Source: Mycoplana dimorpha
GTDB lineage: Bacteria > Pseudomonadota > Alphaproteobacteria > Rhizobiales > Rhizobiaceae
Reading direction: 5' to 3'
Length of the DNA stretch: 64,000 bases
NCBI RefSeq assembly: GCF_003046475.1
Contig: NZ_PZZZ01000007.1
Coordinates: 1-64,000 of the forward strand
Positions 55,678 through 64,000 of this stretch are shown piece by piece (the first letter of the stretch is position 1; every line of letters begins with the position of its first letter). A program made the translations under genes and the position numbers. A model generated the notes under the pieces. That model was not told where the DNA came from and searched no databases. It worked only from the letters and a program-made list of their open reading frames with translations.

Positions 55678-55685
55678 TTATGCCG

Positions 55686-56573
55686 TCATTCCGCCGCTGC
55701 GGCGACCGGATAGACTTCCTTCCTGTAGTCGTTCATCAGCGTCTCGCAGACGGTCGAGGGCGTGAAGCGATACGGGCCGATCTCGGAGACCGGTGTTACC
55801 TCCGCCGCCGAACCGGTCAGGAAGCATTCGCTGAAGGTGGAAAGCTCCTCCGGCATGATCGCCCGCTCGACAACCTGATAGCCGCGCCGCCTGGCAAGCT
55901 CGATCACCGTCTGGCGGGTGATGCCGTTCAGGAAGCAGTCCGGCGTCGGCGTGTGGATGACGCCGTCCTTGACGAAGAAGATGTTGGCGCCGGTCGCCTC
56001 GGCCACCTGGCCGCGATAGTCGAGCATCATCGCGTCGGCATAGCCCTTGGCTTCGGCGGCATGCTTGGAAATCGTGCAGATCATGTACAGGCCGGCCGCC
56101 TTGGATTCGCAGGGCGCCGTCCGCGGGTCGGGACGGCGGTACTCGGCGATGTCGAGCCGGATGCCCTTCAGCTTCTCGGCCGGGTTGAAATAGCTGCCCC
56201 ACTGCCAGATGGCGATTGCGACGTTGATGCGGTTGTGCTGCGCCGAGACACCCATCATCTCCGAGCCGCGCCAGGCGACCGGTCGGACATAGGCCTCGGA
56301 AAAGCCCTGTCGCTCCAAAAGTTCGATGCTGGCAGCGTCGAGTTCCTCGACGCTGTAGGGAATCTTGAAGCCGAGGATCTCGGCCGACCGGTGCAGACGG
56401 CGGTTGTGCTCGGTGAGCTTGAAGATGCGGCCACCATAGGCGCGCTCGCCCTCGAACACGGCGCTCGCGTAGTGCAGTCCGTGGGTCAGCACGTGGATCT
56501 TGGCATCCCTCCAGTCGACGAATTCGCCGTTGAACCAGATCTGCCCCTCCATTTGGTCGAATGGAACCGCCAT
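55686..56573 (-). CDS. ilvE: Branched-chain amino acid aminotransferase (fold IV)
   Basis: 295-aa class IV PLP aminotransferase that makes the last step of leucine, isoleucine and valine synthesis. Motifs: HVLTHGLHYASAVFEGERAY, the lysine in SKHAAEAKGYADAMMLDYRG and EATGANIFFV, and RQTVIELARRRGYQVVER. The ATG at 56573 has GAGGGGATA. It diverges from the MarR operon across 256 nt that contain a 12-bp-arm palindrome. Confidence 0.93.
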   Translation of the reverse strand: MAVPFDQMEGQIWFNGEFVDWRDAKIHVLTHGLHYASAVFEGERAYGGRIFKLTEHNRRLHRSAEILGFKIPYSVEELDAASIELLERQGFSEAYVRPVAWRGSEMMGVSAQHNRINVAIAIWQWGSYFNPAEKLKGIRLDIAEYRRPDPRTAPCESKAAGLYMICTISKHAAEAKGYADAMMLDYRGQVAEATGANIFFVKDGVIHTPTPDCFLNGITRQTVIELARRRGYQVVERAIMPEELSTFSECFLTGSAAEVTPVSEIGPYRFTPSTVCETLMNDYRKEVYPVAAAAE

Positions 56574-56753
56574 TATCCCCTCCTCCGCCGCCTGTGCGTC
56601 GTTCTTGATGTTGATCGTTCCTCCCGATAGGGTCTAACCGGGAGCAGATTGGGATACCCGCCGCGCGGCGAGGAATGCGAAGTGCGCGCACAAATCGCTG
56701 CGTCCTCAGGCCCTTCGCTACGGCCGGGTGTGGACAAGGCGTAGCAATGGGCT

Positions 56754-56784
56754 AAAAATATGTCAACAATGCTGACATATTTTT
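56754..56784. promoter_or_regulatory. Perfect 12-bp-arm inverted repeat, MarR-type operator candidate
   Basis: AAAAATATGTCA (56754-56765) and TGACATATTTTT (56773-56784), 7-nt spacer. It is AT-rich as MarR sites often are. The arms carry outward-facing -35-like hexamers: TTGACA toward ilvE and CTGACA toward the MarR gene. Confidence 0.55.
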
Positions 56785-56829
56785 GCGGTTATTGCGTGTA
56801 GGGTCGATGCATTGGAAGGAAATGGCCGC

Positions 56830-57318
56830 GTGGGACGACAAACGCCGGAACGCAAGAACACGATCGAGGTCTACGATCAGCCATTGACCGGCGAAGCCGG
56901 CATCGACTTCGACGTGATCGAGGGGTTCTTCTTCGCCTATCGCGACTTCATCTCCGATCCGGATGCAATCCTCGAAAAGAGCGGCTTCGGCCGTGCCCAC
57001 CATCGCGTCGTGCATTTTGTCAATCGCGAGCCGGGCATGACCGTCGCCGACCTGCTCGACACCCTTAAGATCACCAAGCAGAGCCTTGCGAGGGTTTTGA
57101 AACAGCTCGTCGATTCAGGCTATATTCGCCAGGTGGCCGGTCCGGAGGATCGGCGACAGCGCAAGCTTTACCCGACGCGCGCCGGACGCGAGCTGGCACT
57201 GGCCCTGGCCGAGCCGCAGCAGCAGCGCATCGCCCGCGCCTTCGACGGAATGACCGCCGAGGATCGCAAGGCGGTGAAGCGGTTTCTCATTGGCATGCAG
57301 AATACGCGAGACGAATAA
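56830..57318 (+). CDS. MarR-family regulator (PetP-like)
   Basis: 162-aa winged-helix regulator. GMTVADLLDTLKITKQSLARVLKQLVDSGYI is the recognition core and VAGPEDRRQRKLYPTRAGREL the wing. GTG at 56830 is taken as start with AAGGAA upstream; TTG at 56812 has none. The order MarR-response regulator-histidine kinase recalls the petP-petR arrangement of Rhodobacter and relatives. The palindrome upstream suggests autoregulation. Confidence 0.85.
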   Translation: MGRQTPERKNTIEVYDQPLTGEAGIDFDVIEGFFFAYRDFISDPDAILEKSGFGRAHHRVVHFVNREPGMTVADLLDTLKITKQSLARVLKQLVDSGYIRQVAGPEDRRQRKLYPTRAGRELALALAEPQQQRIARAFDGMTAEDRKAVKRFLIGMQNTRDE

Positions 57319-57336
57319 CAGCAGGATACGACCTGG

Positions 57337-58038
57337 ATGACCATACTTGAAAGGCTCTCCGACGACGCCGCCCATCTTCTGATCGTCGACGATGACAAGC
57401 GCATCCGCGAGCTTCTGAGCCGCTATCTGTCCGGAGAGGGATTTCGTGTGACGGTGGCCGGCGACGCCGACGAGGCTCGCCGCCGGCTGGCGGGGCTCGA
57501 TTTCGACCTCATCATCATGGACGTGATGATGCCGGGCGAAACCGGGCTGCAACTGACCCAGAGCCTGCGGGCCATCCGCAACATTCCGATCATCATGCTG
57601 ACGGCGCTGACCGAATCCATGGCCCGCATCGAGGGGCTTGAGGCGGGCGCCGACGACTACCTGGCAAAGCCCTTCGAGCCGCGCGAACTGGTGTTGCGGA
57701 TCAACAATATCCTCAAGCGCAGCGCCCAGCCGGCGGCGCCGAAAATCGAGCAGGTCATGTTCGGGCCATATACTTTCTCCATCGTGCGCAAGGAGCTCAA
57801 GCGCGGCGGCGATCCGATCCGGCTGACCGATCGCGAACAGGAAATCATGCTGCTCTTCTCGCTGCGCGCCGGCGAGACGATTCCACGGCACGAACTGATC
57901 GGCGGCGAGGCCGACGTCGGCGAGCGGACGATCGACGTGCAGATCAACCGGCTGCGCCGCAAGATCGAGGACGACCCGACCAATCCCGTGTGGCTGCAGA
58001 CGGTGCGCGGCATCGGATACAGGTTGAGCACCGAATAG
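57337..58038 (+). CDS. OmpR-family response regulator (PetR-like)
   Basis: 233-aa two-domain regulator. Receiver: LLIVDDDKRIRELLSRYL, phosphoacceptor Asp62 (IIMDVMMPGE), Thr in MLTALT, Lys in YLAKPFEPRELVLRI. C-terminal winged helix: LTDREQEIMLLFSLRAGETIPRHELI, DVQINRLRRKIEDDPTNPVWLQTVRGIGYRL. 18 nt after the MarR gene, same operon; kinase follows. Confidence 0.93.
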   Translation: MTILERLSDDAAHLLIVDDDKRIRELLSRYLSGEGFRVTVAGDADEARRRLAGLDFDLIIMDVMMPGETGLQLTQSLRAIRNIPIIMLTALTESMARIEGLEAGADDYLAKPFEPRELVLRINNILKRSAQPAAPKIEQVMFGPYTFSIVRKELKRGGDPIRLTDREQEIMLLFSLRAGETIPRHELIGGEADVGERTIDVQINRLRRKIEDDPTNPVWLQTVRGIGYRLSTE

Positions 58039-58081
58039 AGGCGAGGCAGGCGATGCGGCGTAGCGCGAGCGTGGGGCAGAC

Positions 58082-59467
58082 ATGACCACCTTCGAAGCCC
58101 TCCGGCGCGAATTCGATCGCGCCCCCCTGGCGGGCTGGAAGCGGCTTGCCCGGTGGCTGCGCCGGCAGCTGCCGACGGGTCTCTATGCGCGCTCGCTGCT
58201 CATCATCATCATCCCGATGGTGCTTCTGCAATCCTTCGTCGCCTTCGTCTTCATGGAGCGGCACTGGCAGCTGGTGACCGAGCGCCTGTCGATGGCGGTA
58301 ACCCGTGACATCGCCGCTATCATCGATCTCATCGACAGCTTCCCGGACGATAGCGCCAACGCCGAAATCGTCCGCATCGCCCGCGAACGGATGAACCTCA
58401 ACATCGCGATCGAGAAGGGGGACGAACTGCCCCCTCCCCGGCCCAAGCCCTTCTTCAACATCCTCGACCAGATCCTCAGCGATCAGATCACCAAGCAGAT
58501 CAAGCTGCCGTTCTGGATCGACACCGTCGGCGACAGCAATCTCGTCGAGATCCGCGTGCTGGTCGGCAAGGACAAGACGCTTCGCGTCTATGCGCGCCGC
58601 AGCTACACCTACGCCTCCAACACCCACATCTTCATCGTCTGGATGGTGGGCGCCTCGCTCGTGCTGTTGACGATCTCGATCCTGTTCCTGCGCGGCCAGA
58701 TCCGGCCGATCCTTTCGCTCGCGCACGCCGCCGAAAGCTTCGGCAAGGGGCAGAAGATGCCCGAGGACTTCGCCCCGCGCGGCGCCGACGAGGTGCGGCG
58801 GGCCGGGCTTGCCTTCATGCTGATGCGCGAGCGCATCGAAAGGCAGATCGAGCAGCGCACCGCCATGCTGACCGGCGTCAGCCATGACCTGCGCACCATC
58901 CTCACCCGCTTCAAGCTGCAGCTGGCGCTGGCCGGCAAGGACACCGAGCTCGACGGCCTCAACAAGGACGTCGCGGACATGCAGTCCATGCTGGAGGGCT
59001 ATCTCTCCTTTGCAAAGGGCGAGGTCGAAGAGGATGTCGGCCGGCTCAAGCTCGCCGACCTGTTCGACCGCTTCGCCATGGAGGCCGAACTCCACCAGAA
59101 GGAACTGACCAGCGAAGTGGACGGCGAGGACGAAGTGCTGGTGCGGCCGAACGCGTTCTCGCGCCTGGTCGGAAATCTCGTCTCCAACGCCCTGCGCTAC
59201 GCAAGCAAGGTGCATATCCAGGCCCGGAACAGCGCCCGGTGGTTGACGGTCGTCGTCGATGACGACGGCCCGGGCATTCCCGAACGCTCCCGTGACGACG
59301 TGTTCAAGCCGTTCTTCCGCCTCGACGAAGCCCGCAACCTCGATTCTTCCGGCACCGGCCTGGGACTGGCGATCGCGCGCGACATCGCCCGCAGCCATGG
59401 CGGCAACGTGACGCTCACCGACAGCCCGATGGGCGGCTTGCGGGCGACCGTGCGGATACCGGTCTGA
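58082..59467 (+). CDS. EnvZ-like sensor histidine kinase
   Basis: 461-aa inner-membrane kinase, partner of the upstream regulator. Transmembrane helices near residues 38-57 (SLLIIIIPMVLLQSFVAFVF) and 182-203; a periplasmic domain of about 125 residues between; HAMP; H-box with His268 in TGVSHDLRTILTRFKLQL; N-box FSRLVGNLVSNALRYA; G boxes VDDDGPGIPE and GTGLGLAIARDI. The ATG at 58082 follows GTGGGGCAGAC. The stimulus is unknown. Confidence 0.92.
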   Translation: MTTFEALRREFDRAPLAGWKRLARWLRRQLPTGLYARSLLIIIIPMVLLQSFVAFVFMERHWQLVTERLSMAVTRDIAAIIDLIDSFPDDSANAEIVRIARERMNLNIAIEKGDELPPPRPKPFFNILDQILSDQITKQIKLPFWIDTVGDSNLVEIRVLVGKDKTLRVYARRSYTYASNTHIFIVWMVGASLVLLTISILFLRGQIRPILSLAHAAESFGKGQKMPEDFAPRGADEVRRAGLAFMLMRERIERQIEQRTAMLTGVSHDLRTILTRFKLQLALAGKDTELDGLNKDVADMQSMLEGYLSFAKGEVEEDVGRLKLADLFDRFAMEAELHQKELTSEVDGEDEVLVRPNAFSRLVGNLVSNALRYASKVHIQARNSARWLTVVVDDDGPGIPERSRDDVFKPFFRLDEARNLDSSGTGLGLAIARDIARSHGGNVTLTDSPMGGLRATVRIPV

Positions 59468-59604
59468 CGGATCGCTCCAGTTCGATCTCGGAAGCTACCA
59501 GCGGTCTAGGACTATGGGATCCGGTGCCCGGCGTTTCGGTTGCCAGCTCGGATCCTGGCGCCGCTATGCGCGCTGCCTCAGGGTGCGCGCTCGCCGGCTG
59601 TTTT

Positions 59605-59946
59605 TCAGTGCAGCCGCGCTCCGTTCGGGACCGCACGTTCGGTCGCTGCGAGCACGACGGCACCGGCCTCGTCGGCAAAGCCGAGCGTCAGCACCTCGGA
59701 GCGAACCGGGCCGATCTGGCGCGGCGGGAAGTTGACGACCGCCAGCACCTGACGGCCGACCAGCCGCTCCGGCGCGTAGTGGACGGTAATCTGCGCCGAG
59801 GACTTCTTCAGGCCGATCTCCGGACCGAAATCGATCACCAGCTTGTAAGCCGGCTTGCGCGCCTCTGGGAATTCGGCCGCTTCGACGATGGTGCCGACGC
59901 GAATGTCGATCCGCTCGAAATCGGCGTAGGTAATGGTTTCGGACAT
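59605..59946 (-). CDS. csaA: tRNA-binding domain protein CsaA
   Basis: 113-aa OB-fold tRNA-binding protein, homologous to the C-terminal domain of methionyl-tRNA synthetase. YADFERIDIRVGTIVEAAEFPEARKPAYKLVIDFG is the family start; VVNFPPRQIGPVRSEVLTLGF and ERAVPNGARLH the end. The ATG at 59946 has GGAGTCCGTTC upstream. CsaA proteins are described as chaperones that bind tRNA. Confidence 0.93.
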   Translation of the reverse strand: MSETITYADFERIDIRVGTIVEAAEFPEARKPAYKLVIDFGPEIGLKKSSAQITVHYAPERLVGRQVLAVVNFPPRQIGPVRSEVLTLGFADEAGAVVLAATERAVPNGARLH

Positions 59947-60068
59947 GAACGGACTCCACAAAGGACGACTGCAGGGTTGCAGCGCTGAAAACCGGCACGG
60001 TTTTGCCATGCCTTTGCGCACCATCGGCAGACGTGAAACAGGTGCCACCCTGCCGGCTCGGAGCAGGA

Positions 60069-60887
60069 TCAGCCGGCGAGTTCCTCGGCGCGCTTGCGGG
60101 CAGCGGCGATGGCGCGGTCGAACAACGGCTGCATGCCGTCGCCGGCCATGAGGACCGCAAGGGCCGCGGCCGTGGTGCCGCCGGGCGAGGTCACGTTCTG
60201 GCGCAGCCTCGCGGCGTCGTCGGGGGACTGGTGAAGCAGTTCACCAGCCCCCGAGACGGTTTCCCGCGCAAGCCGCATGGCAAGGTCCGCCGGCAGGCCG
60301 AGTTTGCGGCCCGCTTCCGCCATGCACTCCACGAGATAGAAGACATAGGCCGGACCGCTGCCCGACAGCGCGGTGACGGCATCGATGTCGGCTTCGGCCT
60401 CTACCCATTCGACCGGGCCGCTGACCTTCAGGAGGGCGTCCACCTGATCGCGCTGGGCACTGGTCACCTTGGCATTCCCATAGGCGCCGGTGACGCCGCG
60501 GCCGATCATCGCCGGGGTATTCGGCATGGCGCGCACCATGGCCGCCTCGCCGAGATGGGCTTCGAGATTGGCGAGCGTCTTGCCGGCCGCGACCGAGACG
60601 ACGACGGTCTGCGGACCGACCAGCCCCTTCGCAGAAGGCAGTGCTGCGTCCATGATCTGCGGCTTGACAGCGACGAAAAGTACGCCCGCCGTGACGCCCG
60701 CGGGCGGCGCCGTCTCGTGGCGCACGCCATAGTCAGCAATCAGCGTCTGCATGGCCGGCGGCGGGCCCGGATCGAGGACCAAGATAGAAGAGCCCGGAAT
60801 GCCGCTCTTCAGCCACCCTGCTAGCATCGCCCCGCCCATGTTGCCGGCGCCGATGAGAACAATGGGTCCCGCTACTGCCACGCTCAT
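60069..60887 (-). CDS. proC: Pyrroline-5-carboxylate reductase
   Basis: 272-aa enzyme of the last step of proline synthesis (P5C to proline with NADPH). N-terminal VLIGAGNMGGAMLAGWL, VKPQIMDAAL, MPNTPAMIGRGVTG, and the dimer motif TALSGSGPAYVFYLVECMAEAG. Length matches the family. The ybjN stop is only 3 nt upstream, so the two are cotranscribed. Confidence 0.95.
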   Translation of the reverse strand: MSVAVAGPIVLIGAGNMGGAMLAGWLKSGIPGSSILVLDPGPPPAMQTLIADYGVRHETAPPAGVTAGVLFVAVKPQIMDAALPSAKGLVGPQTVVVSVAAGKTLANLEAHLGEAAMVRAMPNTPAMIGRGVTGAYGNAKVTSAQRDQVDALLKVSGPVEWVEAEADIDAVTALSGSGPAYVFYLVECMAEAGRKLGLPADLAMRLARETVSGAGELLHQSPDDAARLRQNVTSPGGTTAAALAVLMAGDGMQPLFDRAIAAARKRAEELAG

Positions 60888-60890
60888 GAT

Positions 60891-61391
60891 TTACGCTTCT
60901 CCGATCGTCTCGAACATCACCGCATCGACGGCGGCCTGCGCCTCCATACCCGACCAGACGACGAACTGGAATGCCTGGAAATAGGCTTCGCAGGTTTCCA
61001 GCGCGCTCGAGAGCAAGACCTCGACCTGCCTGTTGGTCGGCTCGGCGCCGCCGGCGAGCAGCAGCGACTGACGGAAGATCACCACGTCCTCGTGCCGCCA
61101 GAGGTCGAAGTGCCCCATCAGCACCTGGCCGTTGACGTGCGACAGCAGCCGTATCACCTCGTTAACCCGACTTTCGGGCACCTTGATGTCGAAGGCGCAG
61201 GCGAGATGGAGCGCCTCGAACTCTTCCATCCAGGAAAAAGAGACATGATAATCGGACCACCGGCCCTCGACCGTCATCGCGATCTCGTCTTCGCCGGACC
61301 GCTCGAACGACCAGTCGTTGTTCGCTGCGACGAACTCGATCATGTCGACCGGGTTCGATTGGCGTACGATATCCATTTCCATCAGGCTCAT
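60891..61391 (-). CDS. YbjN domain protein
   Basis: 166-aa YbjN-family protein, with a fold like type III secretion chaperones. IVRQSNPVDMIEFVAANNDWSFERSGEDEIAMTVEG is the family N-terminus; RVNEVIRLLSHVNGQVLMGHFDLWRHEDVVIFRQSL is the central conserved block. The start has AAAAGGTG. Function unclear; E. coli YbjN affects motility and stress. It heads an operon with proC. Confidence 0.88.
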   Translation of the reverse strand: MSLMEMDIVRQSNPVDMIEFVAANNDWSFERSGEDEIAMTVEGRWSDYHVSFSWMEEFEALHLACAFDIKVPESRVNEVIRLLSHVNGQVLMGHFDLWRHEDVVIFRQSLLLAGGAEPTNRQVEVLLSSALETCEAYFQAFQFVVWSGMEAQAAVDAVMFETIGEA

Positions 61392-61788
61392 GCATCACCT
61401 TTTAGGCCGGAAGAGGCGCACGTCGTCGCAAGCACGCACGAGACGAACGCGGCAACCCACCCGGAAACAATACTGAACGATTGCACGACACCGCCAGAGT
61501 CTGACTTACCAACCCTGCCCCAAGCTGACGGCGCCGTTTCGAATCATCATTTAAAATCAGTGTATAATGGCGGAGTCCCGAGACCAGCCCCAGCCGGCCG
61601 TTTTTGTCGTCGAGGTTGTGGACAGCCGTTACCAAAACGATTCAGCCCGGCGCCTTAACCGACTCTGCGATAAGGCTTTTTTAACGATGTCCACAGGGCC
61701 GAAAAAAGCCGTGAAAACAAGAAGGCCGGCGCGATGAACCCGCGCCGGCCTTCCGCAACGTGAAGAAGGGCCCCAGGACCGGAAGCAG
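61392..61788. other. Intergenic region between ybjN and ubiK
   Basis: 397 nt between two minus-strand genes. A TATAAT at about 61563 on the plus strand has no -35 and no gene. The ubiK terminator lies at 61722-61752. Two 7-of-9 DnaA-box-like sites were noticed but not accepted. Confidence 0.5.
61722..61752 (-). terminator. Intrinsic terminator of ubiK
   Basis: 12-bp stem (61722-61733 with 61741-61752), 7-nt loop; on the minus strand followed by CTTGTTTT. Confidence 0.75.
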
Positions 61789-62049
61789 CTATTTGTTCGT
61801 GGCGGCCAGACGCTCCTCAAGCGCTGCGATCCGCTGCGTGAGCGCGTCGTTCTCCTCGCGCGCCTTGATCGCCATCTCGCGAACCGCCTCGAACTCCTCG
61901 CGCTTGACCAGGTCCATTCCGTTGATAAACCGCTCCGCTTGGCTGCGGAACACCGTTTCCATCTCCTTGCGCACGCCCTGCGCCGCGCCGGCTGCGTCGG
62001 TCATCAGCTTGGCGAAATCATCGAGAATTCGATTGGTCCCGGTGTTCAT
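61789..62049 (-). CDS. ubiK: UbiK/BMFP accessory factor
   Basis: 86-aa helical protein of the BMFP/YqiC family. NRILDDFAKLMTDAAGAAQGVRKEMETVFRSQAERFI is the amphipathic N-terminus; EEFEAVREMAIKAREENDALTQRIAALEERL is the trimeric coiled coil. UbiK assists ubiquinone biosynthesis in proteobacteria and associates with membranes. The ATG at 62049 follows GAGGAGGGCCGGACC. Divergent from lgt. Confidence 0.85.
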   Translation of the reverse strand: MNTGTNRILDDFAKLMTDAAGAAQGVRKEMETVFRSQAERFINGMDLVKREEFEAVREMAIKAREENDALTQRIAALEERLAATNK

Positions 62050-62251
62050 GGTCCGGCCCTCCTCGGCTTGAAGCATCTGTCTTGCGGCCGCGTGCCGCCT
62101 TCGTTTCTGAGGTAGGGGCTGAACCGAAGCGATGCAAGCGGAATCGGCAATCGCCCGCCGCGGCGGGTCGGTTGGCCGGTCGGACAAAAGCCGCTTGACC
62201 ATCCCGGGGCCGAACGCCATCTTCCGCGCGAGCCCAACCGGACACAAGCCA

Positions 62252-63088
62252 TTGACCCCAGCCGCCGAACTCCTTGCCGTCATGGCCTTCCCGAACATCG
62301 ACCCCGTCGCCTTCTCGATCGGTCCCCTCGCCGTGCACTGGTATGGGCTGGCCTACGTCGCCGGCATCCTGCTCGGCTGGGTGTACGCCCGCCGGCTGGT
62401 ATCGCGCGCCGACCTGTGGCCCGGCAACAGCCCGCCGCTGACATTGGCCCAGCTCGACGATTTCCTGGTCTGGGCGGCCCTCGGCATCGTGCTCGGCGGG
62501 CGCATCGGCTATATCCTGTTCTACGACTTCGCGGCGGTGGCGAACAATCCGCTGCGGGCGATCGAGATCTGGAACGGCGGAATGTCGTTCCATGGCGGCC
62601 TGGCCGGGACCACCATCGCGATGATCCTGTTTGCGCGAAAGCACAAGATAGCGATCTGGAGCCTGTTCGACATGGTTGCGGCCGTCGTTCCGATCGGCCT
62701 GTTCTTCGGCCGCATCGCCAATTTCGTCAACGGCGAGCTGTGGGGCAAACTCTCGGCCGCGCCTTGGGCGGTCGTGTTCCCCAATGCCGGCCCATTCGCC
62801 CGCCATCCGAGCCAGCTCTACGAGGCGGGCCTGGAAGGGATCGTGCTGCTGGCCGTGCTTGCGCTCGCGGTCTATCGCTTCGGTGCGCTGAAGCGGCCCG
62901 GTTTTGTCACCGGCCTGTTCGTCGCCGGCTATGCGATCTGCCGCATCTTCGTCGAATTCTTCCGTGAGCCCGACGTCCAGATCGGCTACCTGTTCGGCGG
63001 CTGGCTCACGATGGGCATGATCCTGTCCTTGCCGATGCTTGCGCTCGGGCTCTGGGCGATGGTGCGCGCCCGTCCTGCGAAAGCCTGA
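62252..63088 (+). CDS. lgt: Prolipoprotein diacylglyceryl transferase
   Basis: 278 aa from TTG at 62252, or 268 aa from ATG at 62282. Inner-membrane enzyme that attaches diacylglycerol to lipobox cysteines. About seven transmembrane helices, [47 protein letters not shown] and the signature [13 protein letters not shown], ending [20 protein letters not shown]. The TTG is preferred because homologues have about 11 residues before the FPxIDP segment; neither start has a strong site. Confidence 0.92.
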   Translation: MTPAAELLAVMAFPNIDPVAFSIGPLAVHWYGLAYVAGILLGWVYARRLVSRADLWPGNSPPLTLAQLDDFLVWAALGIVLGGRIGYILFYDFAAVANNPLRAIEIWNGGMSFHGGLAGTTIAMILFARKHKIAIWSLFDMVAAVVPIGLFFGRIANFVNGELWGKLSAAPWAVVFPNAGPFARHPSQLYEAGLEGIVLLAVLALAVYRFGALKRPGFVTGLFVAGYAICRIFVEFFREPDVQIGYLFGGWLTMGMILSLPMLALGLWAMVRARPAKA

Positions 63089-63102
63089 GACCGGAGGCCG
63101 GC

Positions 63103-64000
63103 ATGTCGACGCCGCTTGCCCGAAAGATCAAGGCGCTGATCCGCACCAACGGGCCGATCAGCGTCACCGACTATTTTTCGCTGTGCCTCGCCGATCCGGA
63201 GCACGGCTATTACCGTACCCGCGAGCCGTTCGGCCGGGAGGGCGATTTCGTCACCGCCCCGGAGGTCAGCCAGCTCTTTGGCGAGATGCTCGGTGTCTTC
63301 ATGGTGCATGCCTGGCAGAAGCACGGCAGGCCAAAGGACGTGCGTTTTGCGGAGATCGGCCCCGGCCGCGGCACGATGATGTCGGACATGCTGCGCGTCA
63401 TCGCCCGTCTTGCACCAGATCTTTACGCTGACGCCACGTTCCATCTGATCGAGACGAGCCCTCGGCTGCGGGCGGTGCAGAAGGAAACGATCGGCGCACA
63501 TGCCGATCGCTTCGTCTGGCACGAGAGCTTCGACGAAGTCCCCGGCGGATTCCTGCTGCTCGCCGCCAACGAACTGTTCGACGCCATCCCGATCCGCCAG
63601 TTCATCCGCACCCCGCACGGCTTTCGCGAGCGCATGGTCGGCCTCGACGCCGACGGCGAATTGACATTCGCTGCCGGTGTGGCCGGCATCGACCCCGCAC
63701 TTCTGCCGGAAGGACACCGCAACCAGCCAGAAGGCGGGATCTTCGAGTACGCGCCGGCACGTGAGGCGGTAATGGCGGCGATCGCCGAGCGGCTGCACAT
63801 CGAAGGCGGCACGGCCCTGCTCATCGACTACGGCCACGTCTCCAGCGGTTTCGGGGACACGCTGCAGGCGGTGCTGCGGCACGCCTACGATCCGCCGCTC
63901 GCTCACCCCGGTGAGGCGGACCTGACCAGCCATGTCGACTTCGAACGCCTTGCTGCCGTAGGGCGCGCCGCCGGCTTGCGCGTGCATGGCCCGCTGCACC
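63103..64000 (+). CDS. MidA/NDUFAF7-type class I SAM-dependent methyltransferase (partial)
   Basis: Cut by the end of the window after 299 codons; no stop seen. ATG at 63103 follows CCGGAGGCCGGC, 14 nt after lgt. Family signatures: GPISVTDYFSLCLADPEHGYY, PFGREGDFVTAPEVSQLFGEMLG, FAEIGPGRGTMMSDMLRV (SAM motif I), LIETSPRLRAVQ, and LLAANELFDAIPIRQF. In mitochondria the homologue methylates a complex I subunit; bacterial targets are not known. Confidence 0.9.
   Translation, partial: MSTPLARKIKALIRTNGPISVTDYFSLCLADPEHGYYRTREPFGREGDFVTAPEVSQLFGEMLGVFMVHAWQKHGRPKDVRFAEIGPGRGTMMSDMLRVIARLAPDLYADATFHLIETSPRLRAVQKETIGAHADRFVWHESFDEVPGGFLLLAANELFDAIPIRQFIRTPHGFRERMVGLDADGELTFAAGVAGIDPALLPEGHRNQPEGGIFEYAPAREAVMAAIAERLHIEGGTALLIDYGHVSSGFGDTLQAVLRHAYDPPLAHPGEADLTSHVDFERLAAVGRAAGLRVHGPLH

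Noticed and set aside
61550-61575. TATAAT promoter-like sequence in the ybjN-ubiK gap
   Set aside because: No -35 at suitable distance and no plus-strand gene downstream.
61616-61696. Two DnaA-box-like sequences near ubiK
   Set aside because: Each matches only about 7 of 9 positions of TTATCCACA, and there is no AT-rich unwinding element or replication gene; not enough for an origin.

Overview
This 64-kb window is GC-rich chromosomal DNA from an alphaproteobacterium, almost certainly Rhizobiaceae (Sinorhizobium/Ensifer/Shinella/Rhizobium group). The basis is gene content and order: dnaG, tdh-kbl and rpoD in one neighbourhood; GatB/YqeY, carA, carB, greA and an LpsB-type glycosyltransferase in series; then lrp, trxB, a LysR regulator of the LsrB/VtlR type, two tandem small RNAs and a lytic transglycosylase. 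BA14K-type secreted proteins and EcfG/RpoE2-type promoters agree with this. No insertion sequence, prophage, CRISPR array or rRNA operon is visible; one tRNA gene, tRNA-Ile2(CAU), is present. Genus-level statements rest on remembered gene orders, not on a search.

Layout. 1-15 kb: accessory and periplasmic functions (glycine betaine-type binding protein, His-rich BA14K protein, metallo-hydrolase, SDR, SIMPL protein, NTF2-like, YjbQ and DUF1428 proteins, a lipoprotein transglycosylase, a membrane alpha/beta hydrolase, a LivK-type binding protein, DUF1254 and DUF930 proteins). 15-27 kb: rpoD, a GFA protein, threonine catabolism (tdh-kbl), recQ, a GNAT enzyme and dnaG, all on the minus strand except GNAT, followed by an uncharacterised HTH-like protein. 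27-42 kb: GatB/YqeY, carA, MATE and Tet-type MFS exporters, a zinc metallopeptidase, carB, greA, LpsB, two surface-polysaccharide-type genes, lrp and trxB. 42-45 kb: the LsrB/VtlR-like regulator, two AbcR-type sRNAs and a lytic transglycosylase. 45-56 kb: cation antiporter, aspartate aminotransferase, sugar dehydrogenase, EamA exporter, cold-shock protein, BA14K protein, glyoxalase-II-like hydrolase, Lrp-type regulator/hppD, ilvE. 56-64 kb: a MarR/response regulator/histidine kinase operon (PetP-PetR-like), csaA, ybjN-proC, ubiK, lgt, and the start of a MidA/NDUFAF7-type methyltransferase cut by the window edge.

How parts connect. The strongest non-coding signals are RNA-based. Two AbcR-type sRNAs follow the LsrB/VtlR-like gene, and one of their conserved single-stranded segments is complementary at 8 of 9 positions to the ribosome-binding region of the livK-type gene at 10.8 kb, a known target class of this family. 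Two housekeeping genes, carB and greA, each have an intrinsic terminator in their own 5' leader: the carB one overlaps a five-codon arginine-containing ORF, and the greA one resembles the arrangement that yields GraL sRNA in E. coli. The rpoD 3' UTR folds into a series of hairpins. A metallo-hydrolase and a small membrane protein near 2-3.4 kb share an EcfG-type promoter architecture. Other candidate control sites are a full CtrA-type motif upstream of rpoD, a palindrome that would sequester the Shine-Dalgarno of a lipoprotein gene, and a perfect 12-bp inverted repeat upstream of the MarR operon.
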